Assembly: GCF_030817475.1 (NCBI RefSeq)
Contig: NZ_JAUSZJ010000002.1
Location: 4,416,626-4,480,625 of the forward strand
Source of the DNA: Streptomyces sp. V2I9
Lineage (GTDB): Bacteria > Actinomycetota > Actinomycetes > Streptomycetales > Streptomycetaceae
Direction of reading: 5' to 3'
DNA length: 64,000 bases
Numbering within the stretch: position 1 is the first letter of the stretch; each line of letters starts with the position of its first letter. This document shows positions 52,608-60,333 of the stretch, one piece after another. The notes beneath the pieces are model-generated. The model saw nothing but the letters and a program-made list of their open reading frames with translations, had not been told where the DNA came from and did not search any database. The position numbers and the translations under genes are program-made.

Positions 52608-53467
52608 CGTCGGCTCCCTTCGGTGGTGTGCAGCCGGGTGTCGAGGTAGTGGCCCAGTGCGGTGAGCTGCTGGGTTCCGAGTCCGGCGAACTGGGAGTCG
52701 GGCAGGAGCAGGCTGCGCCGGTACAGGGGCCGGGCGCGGTAGGCCCGTCGGCTCGGGTGGTAGCTGACCGGCTGGTCGTTGAGTCGACCCGAGGAGTGCG
52801 TGCCGTCCTCGTGGGTTTCGCTGACCGTGTGGGCCGGCGCGGGCAGGAAGTCCAGCGGACGGTCGGCCAGGAACTCCACCGGCCTGTGCTCCGATGCGCG
52901 GCTTCTTGCCGGTGGTGCGGCGAGGGGCAGATGGATGAGGTGGTGCAGGGCGTCGTCGCTCTGCCCGAGCAGTACGGGACCTTCCGGCGGGCAGGAACGG
53001 CGGCCGAGATGCAGCGGCCACCGAGGGGCGCGCAGGGCGTTCGCACAGCGGTCGAGGAGCGGTTGGGTGGCGGGGGTGGGCCGGGGGGTGGTGAGGGCGA
53101 CGGTGAAAGCGGCGTCGGCGAGGTAGACGCGGTGGGTGAGGAGGGTGCCGGTGTCGCCGGTGCGCTTCTTGCCCTCGGCGGTGGTCACGGTGGCTTTGCC
53201 GGGGAGGCCGCCGCCGACGGTGTGCAGGTCGCGCAGCAGGACACCGGGCCGGTCGGTGCGCACGGTCATGTGCAGGGCGGTGAGGTCGTCGATGGGCTGG
53301 TCGCGCCGGCGGCCGAGGGCGGACGCGAGCATGCCGATGACGCCGGAGCGGGTCGGGAAGGCGGAGGTGTCGCGTTCGTTGAAGTGGCTGTGCAGGCCCC
53401 AGGACTGCAGGGGCCCGGCCAGGCGGAGCAGAAGGCCCGGTTCGGGTTCGGGGAGCGGGGACGTCAT
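52604..53467 (-). CDS. cas5e: Cas5e, Cascade subunit binding the crRNA 5' handle
   Basis: A 287-aa Cas5e (CasD). The N-terminal RAMP strand LLLRLAGPLQSWGLHSHFNERDTSAFPTRSGVIGMLASALGR is diagnostic. The later LLTHRVYLADAAFTVALTT and the Arg-rich C-terminal part (SYHPSRRAYRARPLYRRSLLLP) are also typical. The ATG at 53467 overlaps the cas7e stop (ATGA). It is longer than E. coli CasD (about 224 aa) owing to insertions in the middle, as in other actinobacteria. Confidence 0.96.
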   Translation of the reverse strand: MTSPLPEPEPGLLLRLAGPLQSWGLHSHFNERDTSAFPTRSGVIGMLASALGRRRDQPIDDLTALHMTVRTDRPGVLLRDLHTVGGGLPGKATVTTAEGKKRTGDTGTLLTHRVYLADAAFTVALTTPRPTPATQPLLDRCANALRAPRWPLHLGRRSCPPEGPVLLGQSDDALHHLIHLPLAAPPARSRASEHRPVEFLADRPLDFLPAPAHTVSETHEDGTHSSGRLNDQPVSYHPSRRAYRARPLYRRSLLLPDSQFAGLGTQQLTALGHYLDTRLHTTEGSRR

Positions 53468-54639
53468 ACCGCGCCGCCGGAGGGCAGGGCGCTGGTGAGG
53501 GCGGAGTCGATGAGCGCGTCGAAGCTGGTGTGGCGGGTGCCGAGGCCGTCGAGGCCCTTGGCGTCGACGCCGGCCCAGCCCGCGTCGACGACACCGCCGG
53601 TGCCCAGGAGACGGTTGGCGTCCTCGGCGTAGCCGGACAGGGTGGTGCGGGAGGGGGCCGCGTACCCGCCCTGGGCGGCAGCGATGACCGGGCTCTCGAA
53701 CGCGGCGGCGTAGGACAGGGGCCGGTCGGCGCGTACGGAGATGTGGACGAGGTCGGGGATGGTGTGGGGGGCCGTGGAGTTCTTCTTCGCCTGCGGCAGC
53801 GACCGGATGAACGCGTTGAGGAAGGCGGCGGTGAGTTCGCGCACTTCGTCGGGGCGGTCGCCGATGTTGCGGGCGAGATCCCGCAGGTCGACGGTGGCGA
53901 ACCGGTAGAAGGTGCCGGCACTGAATTCGGCGTGGCCCATGTGGCCGCTGCCGCTCTGGTCGCCCCAGAGGGCGGAGACGTCGTCGACGGCGGAGAAGTA
54001 GTCGAGTTCGACGTCGGTCTCGTGGGTCGTGAGGGCGTGGGCGACCTGGACCGCACCGTCGACACCGGCGTTGTCGATCTCGGCGAGCATGCGTCCGAAG
54101 AGATTGATGACGCCGTTGCGGGAGCGCAGGATGGCCTCGACGCGGTCGGAGGGCAGGATGCTCTTGTCCGTCTTCTTCCTGATGTCCTTCGCGCCCTGCA
54201 GAGCTTCGCGGAACTCCTCGGCCAGGTCCGCGAGTTCGGTCACGGCTGTATCGGGGACGTAGACCATCGCGTTGGTGAGCACCTTGTTCGCCACGTCCTG
54301 CTTGGGGTCCTGGGGGTCCTTCGCCGGTTCGAACTTGATGCTGCTGGCCGCGGCCGTGTGAGCCCCGGCCTTCTCGGCGAGATCCTGCGGCCAGCCGCGC
54401 TCCGACGAGAGGACGAGGGCCACCCGCTCCCCGATACGGCGCGTGCGCAGCGCCACCTGGCCGATGCGGTCCTCGAACTCTTCGCGGATGGCCCGCTTCC
54501 AGGACTGGCTGCTGACCCGGGTCCGCAGCACGTTGCCGTACTGGACCGTCTTGACGGAGTTCGTGTCGTCGCGGTTCAGGTTGGCGAACGGGACGCTCTG
54601 GACGACGTGAATGTCGACGAAACGGGCGGTCATGGGCAT
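53464..54639 (-). CDS. cas7e: Cas7e, Cascade backbone subunit
   Basis: A 391-aa Cas7e (CasC/Cse4), six copies of which coat the crRNA spacer. Hallmarks: FVDIHVVQSVPFANLNRDDTNSVKTVQYGNVLRTRVSSQSWKRAIRE at the N-terminus, LDYFSAVDDVSALWGDQSGSGHMGHAEFSAGTFYRFATVDL in the centre, and PLSYAAAFESPVIA. The ATG at 54639 has AAGGAG about 10 bases upstream; MTARF at 54633 is the alternative. A 138-bp gap without evident signals separates it from cas11. Confidence 0.97.
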   Translation of the reverse strand: MPMTARFVDIHVVQSVPFANLNRDDTNSVKTVQYGNVLRTRVSSQSWKRAIREEFEDRIGQVALRTRRIGERVALVLSSERGWPQDLAEKAGAHTAAASSIKFEPAKDPQDPKQDVANKVLTNAMVYVPDTAVTELADLAEEFREALQGAKDIRKKTDKSILPSDRVEAILRSRNGVINLFGRMLAEIDNAGVDGAVQVAHALTTHETDVELDYFSAVDDVSALWGDQSGSGHMGHAEFSAGTFYRFATVDLRDLARNIGDRPDEVRELTAAFLNAFIRSLPQAKKNSTAPHTIPDLVHISVRADRPLSYAAAFESPVIAAAQGGYAAPSRTTLSGYAEDANRLLGTGGVVDAGWAGVDAKGLDGLGTRHTSFDALIDSALTSALPSGGAV

Positions 54640-54777
54640 GTGGATGTGACTCCTTCGTGCGGAATGCGCGCGCTGTGCCGCGCGGCTGGGAGATGGGAGG
54701 TCCCGGCTCGGGGCGGGGAGGTCCTGAGGGGAGGGAAGGCGTCCGGGGGACGGTTCGGAGGGGCTGGGTCGTAGAGG

Positions 54778-55530
54778 TCAGGGAGAGTCGGGGGCTTCCG
54801 TCGGGCCGGCCACCTGTTCCTGTTCGTCGGCCTCATCGGCCTGGTGCGCGGCCTCTTCGTTGCGCAGGCGGTAGAAGTCCTGGAGCCAGGTCCGGGAGAT
54901 CCGCCCGGAGCGGGTGCGCCAGCTGCCGAGGTCGTCCAGGAGCTGGGCCCAGTCGATTTCCACGCCCAGCGACCGCAGATAGCCGACAGACGAGGGAAGG
55001 TGCCGGTGCAGGCCGTTGACGCTCTGACGGGTGAGGAGGTTGAGGCGGCTCTCAGCCGTGCCGGCCCGCATCTCCTTCTCGCGGCCCGGCCCCTCGGTGA
55101 CCGCGGTGGCGAACGCTGTCCCGAGGCTGGTGCGGTGCCGCCGAGGTGCGCTGCCGGTGAGCTCCTGCCCGCCGGGCTGGACCGGCCCGTCGTCCGCGTG
55201 CCCGGCGGACGCCAGTGCGCTGCGGGGCTGGGCCGCGATCATCGCCGCGACCGCGTAGTAGGCCCGCTCCACATCAGGGGAGCGCCGCTCGGGGAGCCAC
55301 CGGGCGATCAGGCGGTGCATGCGGCGCACGGAGTCGAGGTCCTTGCGCAGACCGCTGCGCAGGGCGCTGCGGGCGCCCGGATCAGTGCTGCAGACCTGCT
55401 CGACCCGGGTGGTGAACGCCCTCTCGTGGCTGCGGCGCGCTGTGCCGCTCTGCTGGGGGACGATCGTGGTCACCCCGGCCGGCGGGGCAGGCGGTGCGTC
55501 ATGGGTGATGGGCGGGGGAGTGGCGGTCAT
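54778..55530 (-). CDS. cas11: Cas11 (Cse2), Cascade small subunit
   Basis: A 250-aa Cse2/CasB protein, two copies of which support the crRNA-DNA hybrid. The helical core is recognised by SALRSGLRKDLDSVRRMHRLIARWLP, AYYAVAAMIAAQP and ESRLNLLTRQSVNGLHRHLPSSVGYLRSLGVEIDWAQLLDDLGSW. It is longer than the E. coli protein (about 160 aa) through a Pro-rich N-terminus, a central insertion and an acidic tail. The ATG at 55530 overlaps the cas8e stop. Confidence 0.94.
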   Translation of the reverse strand: MTATPPPITHDAPPAPPAGVTTIVPQQSGTARRSHERAFTTRVEQVCSTDPGARSALRSGLRKDLDSVRRMHRLIARWLPERRSPDVERAYYAVAAMIAAQPRSALASAGHADDGPVQPGGQELTGSAPRRHRTSLGTAFATAVTEGPGREKEMRAGTAESRLNLLTRQSVNGLHRHLPSSVGYLRSLGVEIDWAQLLDDLGSWRTRSGRISRTWLQDFYRLRNEEAAHQADEADEQEQVAGPTEAPDSP

Positions 55531-57140
55531 CCGGTGGGCTCCTTGGTCTTCGCGCGAGAACTGGGCGAGGCCGACGACCGGGATTTCCGACGCTGGCCGT
55601 AGAGGTCGAGGCGGGCCTGGGAGACTGCCTTCGCGCCGCGGACGGTGCGGGTGACGGGCTCGGTCACGGCGTCGTACGCCGTTTCGGCCAGGCGGAGGAA
55701 TGCCCGGCGGGTGGCTGCCGGGTCGAAACCACCGTCGGCCGCGTCACCGGTGCGATCCAGGAGGCGGAACCGTGCCCAGAACTCCGCCTCCGCGCGGGGC
55801 CAGTAGCGGGCGCCGGCCTCCGCCGCCCAGGCGGCACCGTCCGCCTTGGCGTCCCTGACGTAGGCGGCCCAGGCGCGTTTGACGGCCCGGTCGAGGTTCC
55901 GGCCGTACAGCTCTCCGAGCTGCCGCAGCCGACCGACGGCGGGAACGGTGCGGGGGTCGTTGTCCTCCGCATATCCCAGAACCACCGGGGTGCTCGCGTC
56001 GATGAACTGGGTGTCCTTGGCCTGGCCCTCCTGGTCGAACCCGAGCGCCCGCACCCGCAGGTCCTCGGAGACCTGGACCGCCGTGCGGAAGACGCGGGGC
56101 TGCTGAGGGTGTGCGCTGCCTTCCGGCGGGTTCTGCAGCAGCAGTGCGTCCAGGTCCCGCCACAACGCGCGCCCGGCGTCCGCGGGGCGCGGGTAGCGGT
56201 TGCCCTGCTGGCTGGTCTGCCAGATGAGGTAGTCGTCCTCGCGCGGCATCCGCTCACCCCGGTAGGCCCAGGTGATGTAGGCATCCCGCACCCTCATGCC
56301 GTCCTTGTCCGGCAGCAGCAGAAGGGCGTGCTGGGAGCGGGCGGTGTGCCGCGAGCGGGGGCCCCGCGATCGCCTCCTCGGGTGTTCGGGGTCGGGCAGG
56401 TCCTCCTGTTCCCACGGGCACAGGTCCTCCTTGCCGACCACCTCGTCCTCCGGGGGGACGAGGCCGGCGAGCAGCGTTTCGAAGAGGGAATCGCCCTCGG
56501 GGTGGTACGACAGCGCCGTCCGGAGCGGGCCGGCGGTGGCGCTCGCGTGCTTCACCCCGTTCACCTCACGGGACGAACACCGGCCCGACGGCCCGTAGTA
56601 GTGCCACACCAGCAGGCTGAGGAAGGCTTCGGGGGCGGTCGGCAGCTCGGGCGCGGTGTCCGTGTCGTGCCGGAACCAGGAGTGGTTGTTGCCCGAGGGG
56701 CGGGTGACGATGAGTTTGTTGACGCCGGCGGTGTTCGACCCGTCGCACTGCTCCGCCAGCCGGGGGTCCTGCATCCAGGGCCGGCCGCCGGGAGCGAACA
56801 GGAAGAACCGGTCCTCGAACTCCCGGAAGTACGCCTCCACCCTCTCGGGCGAAAGCCGACCGGCGTCGCGAACGTCCAGCCGGCGTACGTCCCAGTCACC
56901 TTCGGGACCCTGCTCGGTCAGCTCCGCCACCCTGGCGGTGAGCGCGTACAGAATGCGGAGCAGGGCTGCGTGCGCGGGGGCGTCGGCGATCGCCAGGGAC
57001 TCGATGTCGTGGCTGCGCAGCAACAGCTCACGTAGCCCGACGAGGTCCGGAAGCCCTCCGGCGTCGGGCGCCGTGAGACCGGGCCTCCACCGGACGGGGA
57101 CACATGGCTGGTGGATCAGGTTGTAGGTGCCGGTCGGCAT
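55527..57140 (-). CDS. cas8e: Cas8e (Cse1), Cascade large subunit
   Basis: A 537-aa Cse1/CasA, which recognises the PAM and recruits Cas3. Family features: YNLIHQPCVPVRW and GLRELLLRSHDIESL at the N-terminus, RFFLFAPGGRPWMQDPRL, GVNKLIVTRPSGNNHSWFRHD (including the L1-loop region), LVWHYYGPSGRCSSREVNGVKHASATAGPLR, and the C-terminal four-helix bundle. The ATG at 57140 begins at the conserved TYNLI start; longer frames are Arg/Pro-rich. It lies 154 bp after cas3, enough for a separate promoter, though I see none clearly. Confidence 0.96.
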   Translation of the reverse strand: MPTGTYNLIHQPCVPVRWRPGLTAPDAGGLPDLVGLRELLLRSHDIESLAIADAPAHAALLRILYALTARVAELTEQGPEGDWDVRRLDVRDAGRLSPERVEAYFREFEDRFFLFAPGGRPWMQDPRLAEQCDGSNTAGVNKLIVTRPSGNNHSWFRHDTDTAPELPTAPEAFLSLLVWHYYGPSGRCSSREVNGVKHASATAGPLRTALSYHPEGDSLFETLLAGLVPPEDEVVGKEDLCPWEQEDLPDPEHPRRRSRGPRSRHTARSQHALLLLPDKDGMRVRDAYITWAYRGERMPREDDYLIWQTSQQGNRYPRPADAGRALWRDLDALLLQNPPEGSAHPQQPRVFRTAVQVSEDLRVRALGFDQEGQAKDTQFIDASTPVVLGYAEDNDPRTVPAVGRLRQLGELYGRNLDRAVKRAWAAYVRDAKADGAAWAAEAGARYWPRAEAEFWARFRLLDRTGDAADGGFDPAATRRAFLRLAETAYDAVTEPVTRTVRGAKAVSQARLDLYGQRRKSRSSASPSSRAKTKEPTG

Positions 57141-57294
57141 GGAGGTGTCCTGTCGTCGTTCGGGCCGCACTGCGGGTGAGGAGGGGGCGGACCGGGGGCA
57201 CGCCGATGGGCGGCGCTCAGCGGCAACTCGGCTACGCAGCACCACACTTGAAACGTAGCGGATACGTGCTCGATGTGTGATCCGATCGTGAAGA

Positions 57295-60168
57295 TCACTG
57301 GGCTTCGAGGCCGACGTCCGATATCGACATCGTGTGGCGCCCGTGGCGGCACGTCCAACTGCCGTCCGTGGCAGGGGTCATGTGCAGCAGTGCGAGGTCG
57401 CGGAGAGAGGGATGCGTCCCCCATGCCCGGGGCGCCTCGGTGCCGGAGTCATCGCCGCGCAGCCATCGGCCCGGTACCGGGGCCACCCGTCGCGCGACAT
57501 CGGCCAGCTCCGCCTGCCGGAGGCCGTACCGGCCCCCAGCGGGCATGGGCACCTTGCCGTACGGGTCGAGCGTCGTGGTCCCGTCCGCCTGCTCGTACAG
57601 ACACAGCACGCGGCCCGTGTCCGCACCCAGGCGGGTGGTCAGCAGATCCTGCGTCACTCCCGCCTCCCGCGTGGACAACTCGCTGAGGTCGCCCTTCATG
57701 TCCGCAGGGGAACAGATGCTGGTCCAAGCCGCGAGATGCCGTTCGGCCGCCTCGCCCGCCAGCCGCTCCTCGTCCAACCGCACCAACTCCTCACGGGCGG
57801 CCCCCTCCAGCCGGTCGACGAATTCCTCCTCGTACACCTCGTCGACCAACCGCTGCACGTCGTCGGGCACCGCGATGCCGTCCGGCGCGCGCTCCTGCAA
57901 CAACCGTGACGTACGCAGGAGCAACCCGGCGTCGTAGACCGTCCCCCACGAACGGGGCGGCTTCGATTCCCCAGCCTCCGTGAGCGGGTCAAGGACCACC
58001 AGGGCGGGCTCGTCCTCGGCGGCCGCCCACGCCGGCCGGCCGAGCGGTCCACGCCGGTGCCGCCGCCCGCGCCCGGCACGCTGCAACAACTGGGCGAGCG
58101 GTGCCAGATCGCTCACGACCAGGTCGAAGTCGAAATCCAGGGACTGTTCCACCACCTGCGTCGCCACGAGGACCGACGCCGCCCGAACCGCAACCGGCCC
58201 GTCTCCCGGCTTCCCGTACGCGGCCTCGCACTCGGCTGTGATCGCCGCCCGTACGTCAGCCGGGTAGCGGGAATGCAGCAACCGGACCCCGCCAGGGGCC
58301 GCCGCAAGGTGAGGGAAGGCCGCACACACGTCCCGGTACGTCTGCTGGGCTTCCGCCACCGTCGTGCAGCACACCAGCGCGGTGCCGCCGTCCGCTGCCA
58401 CGGGTGCCAGCACCTCCCGCAGCGCCGCACGCCGGCCTCCCTCCAGCACCGGCGTACCGGCCGGCTCCGAGGTGTCCCATACCACCGGCCGACGGGACAC
58501 CTTCAACGTCCGGGCACGATTGCTCTTCGTACCGCGCGCCGGTGACACCACCCCCGAGGCGGTACCCGCGAACAGCCAACCGGGGTAGCGCGGCACCACG
58601 GCCGACGACAGGCGAACCCCGGCACCACGCCGGTACGCGTCCACGAGCGACCCGGCCGTACGTCCCGTCAGCGTGGCCGACAGCAACACCACCGGGGCAC
58701 GCATCTCGCCCAGCCACTCCAGCAGGCGCACCAGCAGCTGATGCATCCACGGTCCGTATGCGTGCGCTTCATCGACGACGAACACTTTGTCCGACAGCCC
58801 CAACAGCCTCAACACGTTGTACCGCAGCGGGAGGACCCCACTCAGAGCCTGGTCGATCGTCCCCACACCCAGCGGAGCGAGCAGTCCACGCTTCGCACCC
58901 CGCAGCCATCCGTCCGCCTCGACCGCGGTCTCTCTCCCGGCGCTGATGGCTTCCCCACCGGTCCGGTCGCCGGGCGTGTCGGCATGATGGTCACCGCCCG
59001 GCGAACTCAGCCACGCCATCGAGTGCAGCAGCATGAGCGCCCGCTCCCCGGACAGCGCCCGGGTGGCGAACGCCTCCACCCGCGGCAGCATCGCGTCCGC
59101 GGTCCCCATCGTCGGCAGTGCGAAGTACATCCCCCTGGAGCCCGCCGCGCGTCCCAGCAGTGAGGCCGCGAACAGTGCCGCCTCCGTCTTGCCGTCCCCC
59201 GTCGGGGCCGTCACCAGCACCAGACCCGGACCGTGCTCTTCGATCATCGCCGGCAGGTGCTCCACGAGGTCCTGTTGCAGGCTGTTGGGCGGGAACGGGA
59301 ACATCGCCCCGAAATCCCCGGTGGAGAACTCGGCCCGGCCGAGTCGCGCCGCCCGGACCACGTCCGGGGCCGCCTTCACCGCATCCCGCCAGTGGGCATC
59401 GATCTCGGCGGTGGTCCCCGACCATCCGGGACCGGGAATGCGCGCCGCGATCACCGACGTCCGACTCGCCAGCCAGTCCGCCACCACGACCAACCCGGAC
59501 ACCACTACGGCCAGCCCCGCAGGCAACTCCCCCCGAGGGACGGCCGACGCCCCCGTGGCCCGCCGCACCTCCTCGAAGTGCACCTGCCGCTGTTCTGCCC
59601 AACCGCCCGAGCCGAGCCCCGGGTTGTATGCGGCGGCCTGCTTGGCCTGCTTGGCCTTCAGGGTCGCTCCGAAAACCCCATGGTGGCCGCCCAGCAACTG
59701 GGCGATCTGATGACTCACCGACCTGTGCATCAGACGCTCGTGGTCGGGATACCCGATCTGTGCGAAGAGGCTGTAGAGGGACCAGTGGGAGGCGATCTCG
59801 TGACGGAAGCCCTTCTCGCCCTCGGCGCCTGGTGCGTTGACGTACGCCGGATCGTTCCGAACTGGGCCGTAGAGCGAGGGAACCTGAGCCTGGAAGGGCG
59901 GAGTGATCTTGCCGATGTCATGCAATCCGGCCCAGAACGAAACCACGGAGCGTGACTCTGCGACGCTCAGGCCGAGCGCACCCGCGATCGCCGACCTGGT
60001 CTCCCCGCTCATGACGACATCCCAGAGCTGCTGGAACACCGCACTGGTGTCGAGGAGGTGGCACACCACGGGATACGGCCTCGGCAGCCCGCTCTCCTTC
60101 CCCCACAGGCGGGCATCCAGAACGCAGTTGCAGGAGGGCTCCGACTCGGCGCGCTTCAGCATGTGCAC
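57295..60168 (-). CDS. cas3: Cas3 helicase-nuclease
   Basis: A 957-aa HD-helicase fusion that degrades target DNA recruited by Cascade. HD domain: PYPVVCHLLDTSA (His37) and LHDIGK (His83-Asp84), then HEIASHW and LLGGHHGVFG. Superfamily-2 helicase motifs: Walker A TAPTGDGKT (residues 320-328), DEAH at 466-469, LLSATL, and motif VI LLQRAGRGRRHR. The GTG at 60168 has GGGAGG about 10 bases upstream; ATG 60162 (MLKRAES) is the next option. Longer frames cross the first repeat of array 2. The promoter region is shared, divergently, with the array 2 leader. Confidence 0.96.
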   Translation of the reverse strand: MHMLKRAESEPSCNCVLDARLWGKESGLPRPYPVVCHLLDTSAVFQQLWDVVMSGETRSAIAGALGLSVAESRSVVSFWAGLHDIGKITPPFQAQVPSLYGPVRNDPAYVNAPGAEGEKGFRHEIASHWSLYSLFAQIGYPDHERLMHRSVSHQIAQLLGGHHGVFGATLKAKQAKQAAAYNPGLGSGGWAEQRQVHFEEVRRATGASAVPRGELPAGLAVVVSGLVVVADWLASRTSVIAARIPGPGWSGTTAEIDAHWRDAVKAAPDVVRAARLGRAEFSTGDFGAMFPFPPNSLQQDLVEHLPAMIEEHGPGLVLVTAPTGDGKTEAALFAASLLGRAAGSRGMYFALPTMGTADAMLPRVEAFATRALSGERALMLLHSMAWLSSPGGDHHADTPGDRTGGEAISAGRETAVEADGWLRGAKRGLLAPLGVGTIDQALSGVLPLRYNVLRLLGLSDKVFVVDEAHAYGPWMHQLLVRLLEWLGEMRAPVVLLSATLTGRTAGSLVDAYRRGAGVRLSSAVVPRYPGWLFAGTASGVVSPARGTKSNRARTLKVSRRPVVWDTSEPAGTPVLEGGRRAALREVLAPVAADGGTALVCCTTVAEAQQTYRDVCAAFPHLAAAPGGVRLLHSRYPADVRAAITAECEAAYGKPGDGPVAVRAASVLVATQVVEQSLDFDFDLVVSDLAPLAQLLQRAGRGRRHRRGPLGRPAWAAAEDEPALVVLDPLTEAGESKPPRSWGTVYDAGLLLRTSRLLQERAPDGIAVPDDVQRLVDEVYEEEFVDRLEGAAREELVRLDEERLAGEAAERHLAAWTSICSPADMKGDLSELSTREAGVTQDLLTTRLGADTGRVLCLYEQADGTTTLDPYGKVPMPAGGRYGLRQAELADVARRVAPVPGRWLRGDDSGTEAPRAWGTHPSLRDLALLHMTPATDGSWTCRHGRHTMSISDVGLEAQ

Positions 60169-60288
60169 AGAGATAGCACCTCCCACTGACAGCGGCGCCA
60201 AAAGGCCCAAGACGGCCCGGAGATGAGGGCGTGGTCCTACACTCACTGCGCGACGGCAGGGAAGGGAGACCCATGCGTGACCGCCTTG

Positions 60289-60333
60289 TGCAAAGAAACG
60301 GCAAAGGGGTCGAGTAAGGCCAGGTCGCGAAGG
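60289..60333 (+). promoter_or_regulatory. Leader of array 2
   Basis: The 45 bp before the first repeat contain CAAAGAAACGGCAAA, TAAGGC and CAGGTCGCGAAGG. This arrangement is shared with the bases before array 1, so it marks the conserved leader core used by Cas1-Cas2 and perhaps the promoter. The whole gap from the cas3 start to the repeat is 165 bp. Confidence 0.75.

Noticed and set aside
57334..57909. Plus-strand frames opposite the cas3 end
   Set aside because: No motifs and no ribosome binding sites; cas3 motifs on the minus strand are certain.
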